Shown here: piece by piece, positions 35,447-44,247 of the stretch
Position numbering within the stretch: position 1 is the first letter of the stretch
Layout: each line of letters starts with the position of its first letter
Notes under the pieces: generated by a model
The model's input: the letters and a program-made list of their open reading frames with translations, nothing else
The model's database searches: none
Told to the model about the DNA's origin: nothing
Program-made: the position numbers and the translations under genes
Source: an uncultured Eubacteriales bacterium
GTDB taxonomy: Bacteria; Bacillota; Clostridia; Oscillospirales; Ruminococcaceae
NCBI GenBank assembly: GCA_900319075.1
Contig: ONMZ01000001.1
Span: 161,264-225,263 of the forward strand
Direction: 5' to 3'
DNA length: 64,000 nucleotides

Positions 35447-35863
35447 CTATTTTTCCATATATTTCAAATACAGCTCATAAAGCTCCGGACAGACCTTTTT
35501 CAGTCTTACAGGGCGCAGCTGTGAGTTTGTAAAGCAATGGGAGGTCTTTGCTTTCAGAGACAGCTTATCCTGGGTAACATTTCTGACTTCGTATTCAAGG
35601 GAAAACTTACACCCGTTAAAGTCAGTCAGCTTGCTTGTGACCTCAAACTTATCGCCAAATCTCACAGGGTAAAAATACTCGGTCTGCACGGAAAGAACGG
35701 GTACCATTACACCCATTGCCTCAAGTTTTGAAAACGGGAATCCCATTTTTTCCATCATCTCTACCCTTGACTCTTCAAGCCATCTGACATAATTTGAATG
35801 GTGGACGATATCCATTCTATCAGTTTCGTAATAATATGCGCTGCGTAAATATTTGAATTCCAT
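35447..35863 (-). CDS. YbgC-type acyl-CoA thioesterase (hot-dog fold)
   Basis: 4-hydroxybenzoyl-CoA thioesterase family, 138 residues from the ATG at 35863 (GGTAGGATC upstream). The active-site segment ETDRMDIVHHSNYVRWLEE (about 11-29) carries the helix-capping catalytic Asp-x-MxxVHH pattern of YbgC/FcbC enzymes. It hydrolyses acyl-CoA thioesters; physiological substrate unknown. Stand-alone gene. Confidence 0.88.
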   Translation of the reverse strand: MEFKYLRSAYYYETDRMDIVHHSNYVRWLEESRVEMMEKMGFPFSKLEAMGVMVPVLSVQTEYFYPVRFGDKFEVTSKLTDFNGCKFSLEYEVRNVTQDKLSLKAKTSHCFTNSQLRPVRLKKVCPELYELYLKYMEK

Positions 35864-35952
35864 TGATCCTACCGCCTGTTCTGATTTTATATTTAAACGA
35901 TAACACATAAGCTGCATCATGTCAAGGGCAATAAGTTTTTATTTAAAAACTA

Positions 35953-35981
35953 TTGATTTTTTTGGTTTGATATGGTATAAT
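35953..35981 (+). promoter_or_regulatory. Promoter of tRNA-Ser
   Basis: TTGATT (35953-35958), 17-nt spacer, TATAAT (35976-35981), 22 nt upstream of the tRNA. Confidence 0.75.
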
Positions 35982-36003
35982 ATAAAAGTTATATAAATGG
36001 CAC

Positions 36004-36095
36004 GCAGATGTACCCAAGTGGCTGAAGGGTCCGCACTCGAAATGCGGTAGGACGGCAATACCGTCGCGAGAGTTCAAATCTCTCCATCTGCGCCA
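36004..36095 (+). tRNA. tRNA-Ser (anticodon CGA)
   Basis: Acceptor GCAGATG pairs with CATCTGC; anticodon stem CCGCA/TGCGG with loop CTCGAAA; long variable arm typical of serine tRNAs (GGACGGCAATACCGTC region); T arm GAGTTCAAATCTC. Reads UCG. Unlike the tRNA-Arg in this window, the CCA end is encoded (36093-36095). Confidence 0.96.
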
Positions 36096-36119
36096 ACAAG
36101 CGGTTTAAGCCGCATATTT

Positions 36120-36154
36120 CCGCCTTTTGCAAGCTATGCAGAAGGCGGTTTTAT
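36120..36154 (+). terminator. Intrinsic terminator after tRNA-Ser
   Basis: CCGCCTTTTGCA (36120-36131) pairs with TGCAGAAGGCGG (36137-36148), followed by TTTTATT. Confidence 0.8.
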
Positions 36155-36180
36155 TATGTCTTTTTTTGTGGTCAAAGGCA

Positions 36181-36209
36181 AAAAACAGACCGCCTATTAA
36201 GGCGGTCTG
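36181..36209 (-). terminator. Intrinsic terminator after the surface protein gene
   Basis: CAGACCGCC (36186-36194) pairs with GGCGGTCTG (36201-36209), followed on the minus strand by TTTTTT; 21 nt past the stop codon. Confidence 0.8.
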
Positions 36210-36229
36210 CGGGGTTTGGTCAGATATTA

Positions 36230-38422
36230 TTATTTATCTTCTTTTTTCTTTTTTGCAGCTATTACACTCACCGCTGCCAGGGCAGCAGCTCCCATAAGCG
36301 TTGCAGCTGCACCGGTGACAGATCCGTTAAATCCGGTATCCGGAGTTGTGGAGGAGTCGTTTGCTCCATCGTTGGAACCGCCGGAGTTGCTGTCGGACTT
36401 TGAGCTGTCGGACTTTGAGCTGTCGTCGGACTTTTTCTCGCTTATAGTTACTGTGATGCACTTTGCCTGTGAGTCGGTATGGTTGGTGTCGCCGATAACT
36501 CTGTACCATACATAATATGTACCTGCCTTGGTCATTTCGGGGACATCTGCACCGAATGTGCTGCTTTCCGGCTCTGTCTTGGCATCTGTGCCAAGAGCAT
36601 ACTGCAGCTGGCCGTCCTCGGTGGAGCCTTCGGTAACAAGCTTTTTAGCTGTGCCGTCCTCGACCAGACCCTCAACGGCTTTGGGGTCGGTAAGAGTAGG
36701 TGCACCCTTGCCGATCATTGTACCTTCGATCTTAACGGGCTTTGTATTGTTGTGGTTGTCGTCGCCTTTAATTCTGTAATAAACGTTGTACTCCCCTGCG
36801 TCGGTTTCTTTTGGGATAACCTCGACCCAAGCCTGTTCGTCTATCTGAGGTTCAACAACAGGATTTGCGGTGTTTACAAATTCTGCGTAGACTTTGCCGC
36901 TGTCGATATCGGTAATAAGCAGACCGTCAATGCCTTCGGGGAGAGGTGAAGTACCTTCAATAGTATTCCAATAGTACGTGCTATTATAGGGGCTATAGAA
37001 CAGACACAAACCATTATATGTTATATCATCAATTATTAAATCAATTTTACTGCTGAAATATGCTCCCGCATAACCATGAGTGTCACCTTCAGGGTCAGGT
37101 GTGTAAATTGTGTTTACCTTTAAATCATCTAAAGTCAATGGATCAGATAAGTCACGCTTAACAAGGGTATATTCCGGGGTGTCGTCATCGGTTTCAACGA
37201 CTGCGTACTGCACTGTGCCGTCATCGGAGGTGCCTGCGGTGATAAGATCCTGCGGCTCGCCGTTGTAGGTCAGACCTTCGATCGCCGCAGGGGCGGTCTT
37301 AAGGTTGGGGTCGATCTTTGAAACGGTCACGGTGCAGGTGGCTTTTTTATCGTCGGTGGTGTCGTCAGCTGTGCCGTTTGTTGCGGTTGCGGTAATGGCA
37401 GCTGTGCCTGCCTTAACAGGGGTAACTTTACCGTTAGCATCAACTGTGGCAACGGTAGTATCGCTTGATGCCCAGGTAACAGTCTTATCGGTTGCGCCGT
37501 CGGGGGAAACTGTTGCGGTCAGGGTCAGGGGCTCGGTGCCGCCGTAGGGAATGGTGACATTTGTTTTGTCGAGTTTAACGCCGGTGACATCAACTTTTGG
37601 CGGATAAACAAGCTCAAAGGTGTACGGATCAGCCTGGGTGCCGGAACCGCCCTTGATCTTAAAACCGGAAGGAATGTCAGCCGATGATTTGCCGCTTGGC
37701 TTTTTGATAAATAAGCCAGCTTCATGTTCATTAGTGTATATAAGACCTGACGGCTCTGGACTATACTGATCTGCGGAGATAGAGTTTCCAAATACCCACT
37801 GACCATTATATTCATCATAAAATGGCGTAGGAACAGCAGCAGAAGAATTTCTGCCGTGAACTCGGACAGTATCATTATCGTTGTAGAAGAACCATTTGCC
37901 GTTAAGGTTAATATTTTCGCCTATAGCCCATTTGGTTTTTTCATAGTATACCTTAACTTGTTTGATCAGTAAAGCGTTTGTTCCTTTAACAGTCAGGCTT
38001 TGTGCGTTTACATCACTTACTGTGGCAGAAACATTGCCGGAATAGGTTACATTACCTGCTGCCGAACTTAACCTTTGGATAGGGAAATTATTGTAACCAT
38101 TTGTAAATTCTGCTTTAGTTATTATGTACCCATCTGCGACACGAATAGTTGCACTTTTATTGGAACCCAAAGTCATACCATCTGAACCGCCACCATTTGA
38201 GGCAGTGATAGTAACATTTGTACCGGTGAATGTTGATACTTGTCCCATTTTGCCGGTAGTTGTAGCAATGGTTTCGGATAGTTCTGATGTTTCAGCGCTT
38301 GCTACAATGTCCGTACCGCCAAAAAAGCCGCCGAGATCGGCGTTTGCCGGTATGGAACAAGCCATTACAAGCACAGCAAGAGCGCCGGCAATGACACGTT
38401 TCAAGGGGTTTTTAATTGTCAT
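36230..38422 (-). CDS. Sortase-anchored Ig-like surface protein
   Basis: Secreted cell-wall protein of 730 residues: signal peptide (1-43, cleavage after ASA), an unrecognised beta-sandwich (about 55-160), a linker, a bacterial Ig-like Big_2 domain (about 277-367, TGVKLDKTNVTI to CTVTV), two related repeats (about 375-568 and 573-662), a Lys/Ser/Asp-rich linker and a sorting signal: PDTG (694-697), hydrophobic helix, KKKK tail. PDTG replaces LPxTG, a variant seen in Clostridia. The first repeat carries an insertion of about 110 residues (about 418-529), whose DNA is more AT-rich than its flanks. GGAGG ribosome site. Function probably adhesion or binding; not assignable. Confidence 0.85.
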   Translation of the reverse strand: MTIKNPLKRVIAGALAVLVMACSIPANADLGGFFGGTDIVASAETSELSETIATTTGKMGQVSTFTGTNVTITASNGGGSDGMTLGSNKSATIRVADGYIITKAEFTNGYNNFPIQRLSSAAGNVTYSGNVSATVSDVNAQSLTVKGTNALLIKQVKVYYEKTKWAIGENINLNGKWFFYNDNDTVRVHGRNSSAAVPTPFYDEYNGQWVFGNSISADQYSPEPSGLIYTNEHEAGLFIKKPSGKSSADIPSGFKIKGGSGTQADPYTFELVYPPKVDVTGVKLDKTNVTIPYGGTEPLTLTATVSPDGATDKTVTWASSDTTVATVDANGKVTPVKAGTAAITATATNGTADDTTDDKKATCTVTVSKIDPNLKTAPAAIEGLTYNGEPQDLITAGTSDDGTVQYAVVETDDDTPEYTLVKRDLSDPLTLDDLKVNTIYTPDPEGDTHGYAGAYFSSKIDLIIDDITYNGLCLFYSPYNSTYYWNTIEGTSPLPEGIDGLLITDIDSGKVYAEFVNTANPVVEPQIDEQAWVEVIPKETDAGEYNVYYRIKGDDNHNNTKPVKIEGTMIGKGAPTLTDPKAVEGLVEDGTAKKLVTEGSTEDGQLQYALGTDAKTEPESSTFGADVPEMTKAGTYYVWYRVIGDTNHTDSQAKCITVTISEKKSDDSSKSDSSKSDSNSGGSNDGANDSSTTPDTGFNGSVTGAAATLMGAAALAAVSVIAAKKKKEDK

Positions 38423-38457
38423 AATAATACCTCCTAAATTCTTTTACAAAACCAAAA

Positions 38458-38523
38458 GCACACCCAAAGGAAAGGCTTGTCCCAAGGGATAAGTAAGGCT
38501 TGCCACGCCTTAGAAAGGTGCGC
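38458..38523 (-). promoter_or_regulatory. Structured 5' leader of the surface protein gene (candidate regulatory RNA)
   Basis: On the minus strand, GCGCACC (38523-38517) can pair with GGGTGTGC (38465-38458), enclosing two inner hairpins: AAGGC/GCCTT (38511-38507 with 38499-38495; perfect, 7-nt loop) and TCCC/GGGA (38489-38486 with 38483-38480). A -10 box at 38544-38539 puts the start of transcription just upstream of the outer stem, so the whole fold is in the leader. Does not match a riboswitch class I know by eye. Confidence 0.45.
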
Positions 38524-38538
38524 TGCCGGGTCTGTCAA

Positions 38539-38572
38539 ATTATACAAGATAAGCAAGGTCCTTTCAGACCTT
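38539..38572 (-). promoter_or_regulatory. Promoter with palindrome over the -35 region, surface protein gene
   Basis: TATAAT on the minus strand at 38544-38539. The expected -35 position has no consensus hexamer; instead it is covered by a perfect inverted repeat AAGGTC-N6-GACCTT (38555-38572). This is the arrangement expected for an activator or repressor site. Confidence 0.5.
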
Positions 38573-38772
38573 TATGTGTAAAATTTACACTTATTGTAGC
38601 ATTATATTAGCATAATTCATTGAAAATGTCAACTGTTTTTGTTATTATTTCATACAGTTAACTAATTATTTTACTATGTGACAAAACCCGCTTTTGATAA
38701 TTATGTATATTGCAAAAAAGTGCTGGTTGCAGGTATTTGGTTTTCGATCTGCCCTTGGCGCAGCAAAAAAAA
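38573..38772. other. AT-rich divergent intergenic stretch
   Basis: About 200 nt between the two divergent promoters. No open frame or stable fold recognised. Confidence 0.5.
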
Positions 38773-38801
38773 TTGACACCGCTGCAATATCATGGTATAC
38801 T
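38773..38801 (+). promoter_or_regulatory. Promoter of the lipoprotein gene
   Basis: TTGACA (38773-38778), 17-nt spacer, TATACT (38796-38801). Confidence 0.8.
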
Positions 38802-38863
38802 TATAAAAGGATATTGTCCGCATAAGACATAAAGAACAAAAGGTCACAAAGGAGACAAACACC

Positions 38864-39394
38864 ATGAAAAAATCTATTCTTACAAGGTCGATAAGTATAA
38901 TTCTTGCAACCTCTCTTATGCTTGGTATGACCGCCTGCGGTGACAGCAGCAATACAGACAGCAGCTCAGAGGTTTCCTCCTCCGACAGCGAGGGGATCAA
39001 AGGGGAAACAAAGACCTGGGGATCGTACACGGTCCTTGTTCCCGAAGGCTGGTACCTGAAGGGCGGAGATGTCTTTGACGAAAAAGACGAAAATATATGC
39101 TCGGTGAGAAAGTCGGATTTTGTATATTTTGACTTTAAAAGCGAAACAGAAGAGGTTATGAAAAAACAGTATGAATATAACCATAACACCTACACCCTCA
39201 ACCAGAAAGACCTTGAACAGACCGAGATCGCCGGGATAAGCTGGAACGGTTTTGACTACGGCAGCGAGATCAACCCGGGGTTTGAGCTTTACGCCGCCTA
39301 CAAGGGCAAGTATCTAAGGGTATCCTGCGTAGGATTTACTTTTAACAGCCGGCAAGCTCAGGAAATACTAAGCTCGCTTAAAATAAACGTGTGA
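38864..39394 (+). CDS. Putative lipoprotein
   Basis: Exported lipid-anchored protein of 176 residues. Signal peptide with lipobox GMTAC (lipidated Cys at about 25), then a Ser/Asp-rich tether (about 27-45) and a compact beta-rich domain (about 48-176) starting KTWGSYTVLVPEGWYL, a pattern common in clostridial lipoproteins of unknown role. AAAGGAG ribosome site. Single gene between its own promoter and terminator. Function unknown. Confidence 0.8.
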   Translation: MKKSILTRSISIILATSLMLGMTACGDSSNTDSSSEVSSSDSEGIKGETKTWGSYTVLVPEGWYLKGGDVFDEKDENICSVRKSDFVYFDFKSETEEVMKKQYEYNHNTYTLNQKDLEQTEIAGISWNGFDYGSEINPGFELYAAYKGKYLRVSCVGFTFNSRQAQEILSSLKINV

Positions 39395-39404
39395 TAAATA
39401 TTTC

Positions 39405-39436
39405 AAAACAGTTCTCTTATGAGGGCTGTTTTTTTA
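39405..39436 (+). terminator. Intrinsic terminator after the lipoprotein gene
   Basis: AAAACAG (39405-39411) pairs with CTGTTTT region (39425-39431), with an inner CTC/GAG pair, then a T run. Confidence 0.7.
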
Positions 39437-39541
39437 CGCCTGAAAGCTGTGTATTTTTCAAATATGCAAATGGGATTTTTGTTTATAAGCGGGTGATATA
39501 TGAATATAATTAAAAAAGAAAAATTTTTCAGCGAGAAAAAA

Positions 39542-39570
39542 TTGAAAAAAATGAAACAATATGATATAAT
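39542..39570 (+). promoter_or_regulatory. Promoter of the LTA-synthase-like gene
   Basis: TTGAAA (39542-39547), 17-nt spacer, TATAAT (39565-39570). It lies inside an upstream in-frame extension and so excludes starts before about 39577. Confidence 0.75.
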
Positions 39571-39634
39571 GCTTACTGGTTCTACTTTTTTCGACTTAAA
39601 AATACAATTACAGATCAAAAGGATAGTATCTTAT

Positions 39635-41677
39635 ATGGAAAATAACACAGTATCAAAAGACATATCGGCAAAGTCAAAAGCACCTGCCATGCTGCATATT
39701 TTTACAGCGCTGGCGGCTGCTTTACTGTTTTGCGCTTTAGCTGTAATGAATATGCCCTTATACCCAAAAATGCTTTCACCTGTAAAATGGGCATTTGTGA
39801 TCCTTATCCCGTTTATCTCTTTGTTCTTGTTCTATCTTCTTATCAAAAAGCCCCGGCGATCTGTATTCAGATCAGCAAAGTACATTTACCTTATTGCTTC
39901 GCCGGCAGCTATGTTACTTATGATAAATGTGGTTTTTGATCCTGCAAAGGCTGAGTATTACTCTCAGAATTTTTCAAGCGCATTCCTGCCCGGATGGGCT
40001 GCCCTATGGTGTCTGGGTGTGACGGCTGCCTATCTGATAATGGTGCTGATCCGCCACGCCGTTTACAAGGGCTATCCAAAAGGCAGCTTCTGGGCAAGGA
40101 CAGTCTATGCGCTTGCTGTGATGTACACACCCCAAAAGACTTTAAACAAGAAAAAGCGCCAAGGCAGATCCGGCTGGGCTGCTGCATCTGTGTGCATGGT
40201 TTTTATCGCCCTTGGAGTTTTTATCGGCACAGTTACCATGTTTCTGCACAGCGTATACTCAAATATGGAGTTTGAGGCTATTCTTTTCACCGTGAGGTTC
40301 GCCGCAGGAGGGCTTGCCCTTGAGGATCTTCTTTCCGGCTTTGCTCTTACCGTATTTTTCGCACTGGTCACAGGGTATCTGTGCTATCATGCGGGCAAAT
40401 GCTTTGGAAACGATGAGATCACGGTGGCTGATGCTTCCGGCGAAGGAAAATACACCCTCAGACTGAACAAAAGAAAAAGGTCTGTGCATGTGATGACCTC
40501 CTCGGTGCTGCTGGTGGTATGTATTACACTTTTTTCCGCTCAGACTCACTTTGTAAACTATCTGAATATGAAATTCAGCAAGTCGGATCTTTACGAAAAC
40601 TATTACGTCAAGCCCGACGAAAGCATACTTACATTCCCCGAAAAAAAACGCAATCTGATCTACATATATCTTGAATCCATTGAAAACACATACGCTTCAA
40701 AGCAGGAAGGCGGCTCTCAGGAAAAGAACTATATGGCAGAGCTGACAGCACTTACAAAGGACAAAGACAGCGTCAGCTTTTCAAACACCGGCTCGCTTGG
40801 GGGCGCATCGGTCTACGTGCCGTCGATAACCTTCACCCAAGGCTCAACAGTTGCACAGACCTCCGGGATATCACTTAACACCAAAATATTCCCGCCCTAT
40901 ACCGCCAAGGAGTTTCCCTCTACTGTCAGACTTGAAGATATTTTGCACGACAACGGCTACGAACAGCTTTATATCGAAGGCTCAAAAGGAGAATTTTCCA
41001 TGTATGACAAATACGTTGGAAGATATGAAAACAGCAAGGTTTTTGACAGGGAAACAGCGTCGGATCAGGGCTACACCGACGAAAACGCAGATTATATCTG
41101 GAAATGGGGCATAGAGGACAGAAAGCTTATCGACGTAACAAAAGACCTTATTACCCAGATGTCAAAAAAAGATAAACCCTTTTTCGTTACCATGTACACA
41201 ATGGACACCCACACCTTTGAGTGCGGTCACAGATGTCCCAATTGTGACAGCAGCATAAACAGCGATTATCTTGCATCTGTTGACTGCTGTTCAAAAATGA
41301 TATCCGGCTTTGTTGATTGGATAAAGCAGCAGCCATTTTACGAGAACACCACCATTATACTTGTGGGAGATCACCTTGGAAACAAGAAAACCACTTTGGT
41401 GGATATTGATGAGGATTACGTGAGAACGACCTACAATTGTATCATCAATCCTGCAAAAAAAGCATCAAAAACCACAGAGCGTGAATTTTCATCTCTTGAT
41501 ATGTTCCCCACTACCCTTTCCGCCATTGGAGTAGAGATCAAGGGTGACAGACTGGGGCTTGGCACGGATCTGTTTTCCAAAACAAAGACCCTTTGTGAAG
41601 AGCTTGGGACGAAGGAGTACATAAACGGACTGGAACGCAGCAGCGAATATTATGACAAGGAGTTTTATCCATCTTAA
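39635..41677 (+). CDS. LTA synthase-family phosphoglycerol transferase/sulfatase
   Basis: Membrane enzyme of 680 residues that transfers glycerol phosphate (or another alcohol phosphate) outside the membrane. About seven hydrophobic segments occupy residues 20-340, followed by the sulfatase-fold domain (about 365-650). Metal/catalytic sites: Glu in YLESIENTY (about 371-379), a Thr nucleophile in the TFTQGSTVAQTSG segment (about 427-439) and GDHLGN (about 577-582). I start at ATG 39635 because the promoter lies within the longer frame. Larger N-terminal membrane part than Staphylococcus LtaS; could modify lipoteichoic acid or a glycan. Confidence 0.87.
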   Translation: MENNTVSKDISAKSKAPAMLHIFTALAAALLFCALAVMNMPLYPKMLSPVKWAFVILIPFISLFLFYLLIKKPRRSVFRSAKYIYLIASPAAMLLMINVVFDPAKAEYYSQNFSSAFLPGWAALWCLGVTAAYLIMVLIRHAVYKGYPKGSFWARTVYALAVMYTPQKTLNKKKRQGRSGWAAASVCMVFIALGVFIGTVTMFLHSVYSNMEFEAILFTVRFAAGGLALEDLLSGFALTVFFALVTGYLCYHAGKCFGNDEITVADASGEGKYTLRLNKRKRSVHVMTSSVLLVVCITLFSAQTHFVNYLNMKFSKSDLYENYYVKPDESILTFPEKKRNLIYIYLESIENTYASKQEGGSQEKNYMAELTALTKDKDSVSFSNTGSLGGASVYVPSITFTQGSTVAQTSGISLNTKIFPPYTAKEFPSTVRLEDILHDNGYEQLYIEGSKGEFSMYDKYVGRYENSKVFDRETASDQGYTDENADYIWKWGIEDRKLIDVTKDLITQMSKKDKPFFVTMYTMDTHTFECGHRCPNCDSSINSDYLASVDCCSKMISGFVDWIKQQPFYENTTIILVGDHLGNKKTTLVDIDEDYVRTTYNCIINPAKKASKTTEREFSSLDMFPTTLSAIGVEIKGDRLGLGTDLFSKTKTLCEELGTKEYINGLERSSEYYDKEFYPS

Positions 41678-41702
41678 TCAACATCATAAGCAATAAGCAA
41701 AA

Positions 41703-41737
41703 AAAGAGCGGGCAGCCTTAGCTGTCCGTTCTTTTTA
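41703..41737 (+). terminator. Intrinsic terminator after the LTA-synthase-like gene
   Basis: AGAGCGGGCAGC (41705-41716) pairs with GCTGTCCGTTCT (41721-41732), then TTTT. Confidence 0.75.
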
Positions 41738-41746
41738 TCAGGATAA

Positions 41747-41774
41747 CAAAAATCCTCCGCTGATAACGGAGGAT
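41747..41774 (-). terminator. Intrinsic terminator after the ABC exporter gene
   Basis: ATCCTCCG (41752-41759) pairs with CGGAGGAT (41767-41774), followed on the minus strand by TTTTTG. It closes the HprK-PqqD-S26-TraX-ABC operon. Confidence 0.8.
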
Positions 41775-41784
41775 CCGGATAAGC

Positions 41785-43494
41785 TTATTTTTCAATGATT
41801 CCCTTTTCGGTTAATTTAAGCACTCTGTCACAAATTTTCAAAGCAGCCGGTCGGTGTGTAACTATGACCACAGTTTTATCTGTCATGCTTCTGAGGTTTT
41901 CAAGCAGCTTTTTCTCCGTTTGTTCGTCAAGGGCACTTGTGGCTTCGTCAAGCAAAAGTATGGGGCTCCCTGAGAAAACAGCTCTTGCTATGGCCAGGCG
42001 CTGCATCTGCCCCTCTGAAAGACCTGTCCCCCGCTCACCAAGCATTGTGTCTGCGCCTTTTTCAAGCTCACCCACAAACTCATCGGCACAGGCTATTTCA
42101 AGGGCGCTATTGATCCTTTGGTCGTCATTTGCTGCGCTTTTGTCCGCAAAGGCAACGACCTCTCGTATGGTTCCGTTCATAAGGCGGTTTCCCTGGGGCA
42201 CATAGGCAAAGAGTCTGTGATACTTCTGAGAAAGCTCTTTCCTCTCTCCGCCGGATACACAAACATATCTTTCGCCCTCATCGAGTTTATAAATGCTCAT
42301 CAAAAGCTTGATGACCGTTGATTTTCCGCAGCCGCTATGGCCTGTAAACGCAACGTACTCCCCTTTTCTGATATATGTGCTAATACCGCTTATGACCTTT
42401 GGCTGGTCATCTTTTTTCAAAGCATCAAGGCTGTCAACAAAGGGATAATAGGTAAAACCTGCGTTTTCAAGTCCCATGCTTTCAAAATCGTTGTCATAAA
42501 AGCTCATTATCTCATCAAGTTCAAGAGGTGTTTCACCGTCATCTTCAAACTGTTCGATCTCCATAAGTCTTTCCGCACTGGCGGTCATTGCATAGAACTT
42601 GGGAAGATAACCGCTTATATTTGCAAAAGGCATCTGGATCTGGCTTATAAGCTGTGTTATAGCTGTCATGGTACCAAAAGAAATGGTGCCGCTGAGGATA
42701 CCGTATGCACAGTAGATAGCACCAAAGGCATACATTCCGTTCATTGCCACGCCAAAACCGATGTTGCAGAAATTTGAAAATCTGGTTTTTCGCATTCTTG
42801 CTGCCTTATGGTCAGCCATTTTTACCGTTGCCTCGGCAGAGGTTTGTTTTTCTGCTGCAAAGGAACGTATCATCATAAGGTCACCGATATGCTCCTGAAG
42901 GAAAATACGGAGTTTTCCGTCCTTCTCCTGAGTATTTTTATGCAGTCTTTTTAAAACCCGTCTGAAAGCGTGGGTGAAAAACAAAAGTACGATCCCGCCG
43001 GGGATGATAATAAACGCAAAGCGCATATCAAGCACCAGTATCATCACAAGAGCGCTGATAAGCTTTACCGCCATTCCCGCAAGTCCCGGAAGTATATCAA
43101 CGTAGCTTTCCGACACCACAACAGTATCGTTAGTCAGTCTGTTGAGCCATTCACCGGAATGGACTGCGTTGACCTTAGCAAAGTCCTTTTTCAGGATATT
43201 ACCCATAAGCCGGGCTTTGAAGGTGTTTTCAAAAGTCGCCTTTGAAAGCTCGGTAAGCCATCTTATTACAGCACGCAAAACTATCTGCAAACACACAAGT
43301 GCAATAAGCATACCGACATAAAGCCAGAACTCCTTTTTTTCGCCCTCTGTTGCGCTGTCAACGATATTACGCAGAAAAACTGCGTATACAACACCGCTTG
43401 CACCGTTTAATGCCTGCACGAACATCAGCATAAGGATATATAGTTTTTTTCTTCCCGGTATAGCATAAAGCCATCTAAGGGTATGTTTTTTCAT
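41785..43494 (-). CDS. ABC exporter (fused permease and ATPase)
   Basis: Half-transporter of 569 residues, expected to act as a dimer. Six-helix exporter domain (about 15-290) and ATPase domain (about 330-569): Walker A GHSGCGKST (about 380-388), signature LSEGQMQRL (about 483-491), Walker B ILLLDEATSALDE (about 504-516), H-loop VTHRP. No N-terminal C39 peptidase domain. Last gene of the cassette with the PqqD-like and HPr-kinase-like proteins; the natural reading is export of a processed peptide or surface molecule made by that cassette. 24 nt after the TraX-like gene. Confidence 0.92.
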   Translation of the reverse strand: MKKHTLRWLYAIPGRKKLYILMLMFVQALNGASGVVYAVFLRNIVDSATEGEKKEFWLYVGMLIALVCLQIVLRAVIRWLTELSKATFENTFKARLMGNILKKDFAKVNAVHSGEWLNRLTNDTVVVSESYVDILPGLAGMAVKLISALVMILVLDMRFAFIIIPGGIVLLFFTHAFRRVLKRLHKNTQEKDGKLRIFLQEHIGDLMMIRSFAAEKQTSAEATVKMADHKAARMRKTRFSNFCNIGFGVAMNGMYAFGAIYCAYGILSGTISFGTMTAITQLISQIQMPFANISGYLPKFYAMTASAERLMEIEQFEDDGETPLELDEIMSFYDNDFESMGLENAGFTYYPFVDSLDALKKDDQPKVISGISTYIRKGEYVAFTGHSGCGKSTVIKLLMSIYKLDEGERYVCVSGGERKELSQKYHRLFAYVPQGNRLMNGTIREVVAFADKSAANDDQRINSALEIACADEFVGELEKGADTMLGERGTGLSEGQMQRLAIARAVFSGSPILLLDEATSALDEQTEKKLLENLRSMTDKTVVIVTHRPAALKICDRVLKLTEKGIIEK

Positions 43495-43518
43495 TTACAT
43501 CTTTCCTCGATCTGAATA

Positions 43519-44247
43519 TCAATATCCGTAAACAGCATTTCTTATAAAATAAAGTATCAGAATATGTACCGGGTAGGCTGCATAAAACAAGTATTTTGCT
43601 GCCTTTGTTCTTATAAACCCACGTTTTGAATTATACATCTCGATAGGTACAAATGAGAATATGACGATACCCGGATTTGATAAAAAGCAGCTGCCTACAA
43701 TATCACGGACCGCCCTGTGATCTTTCATCATATGCAAAAAGAGAATGAAACCCACACCTTTGGAACCATAGTCCGACCTTAATACTATTGATACAACAAA
43801 TATTGCAAGCAGGGAAAAAAACATTTTCCTCTGATCGTTTCTGTATTTTTCATAGAAATACATTGCAAGAAAGCCAAGAAACAATGTAAAAAACACATTC
43901 TGGGTCTTATAAAAAAACCTGCCGCTATGCTCCAGATTCCAAGGTATTTCTGAGATCAGGGCAAACAGCAAAAGGTTGACCCCGTACTTCTCCCTGCTGC
44001 GGGTATATCTGAACCCTTCCGTAAGCAAAAAACAATACATTGGGAATGCGAGTCTGCCCACAGCACGGACTATCCAGTAAAGGGTGATATTGTGGGAAAA
44101 GACACAAAACAGCGTCTGGTTTGCAAAAGGTGCTTTGATAAGCAGACTTGCCCCGATATGGTCAAGGATCATTACTGCCAGGGCGATCATCTTTATTGCG
44201 CTTCCCGAAAGCACACGAAACCTGTTTGCATCAAATCTTTTTTCCAT
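43519..44247 (-). CDS. TraX-family membrane acyltransferase-like protein
   Basis: Polytopic membrane protein of 242 residues with about eight hydrophobic segments. The N terminus contains the TraX signature IKMIALAVMILDHIG (about 17-31), followed by RAVGRLAFPMYCFLLTEGF (about 64-82) and LISEIPWNL. TraX acetylates the N terminus of F pilin; the clostridial members have unknown acceptors. ATG at 44247 with AAAGG upstream, overlapping the S26 gene by 17 nt, so it is translationally linked to the cassette. Confidence 0.87.
   Translation of the reverse strand: MEKRFDANRFRVLSGSAIKMIALAVMILDHIGASLLIKAPFANQTLFCVFSHNITLYWIVRAVGRLAFPMYCFLLTEGFRYTRSREKYGVNLLLFALISEIPWNLEHSGRFFYKTQNVFFTLFLGFLAMYFYEKYRNDQRKMFFSLLAIFVVSIVLRSDYGSKGVGFILFLHMMKDHRAVRDIVGSCFLSNPGIVIFSFVPIEMYNSKRGFIRTKAAKYLFYAAYPVHILILYFIRNAVYGY

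Noticed and set aside
36390..36435. Short tandem DNA repeat near the end of the surface protein gene
   Set aside because: It encodes the SKSDS linker of the sortase-anchored protein; ordinary linker repetition.
38458..38523. c-di-GMP (GEMM) riboswitch
   Set aside because: The conserved GEMM core and tetraloop receptor are not present; the fold is kept only as an unclassified candidate.
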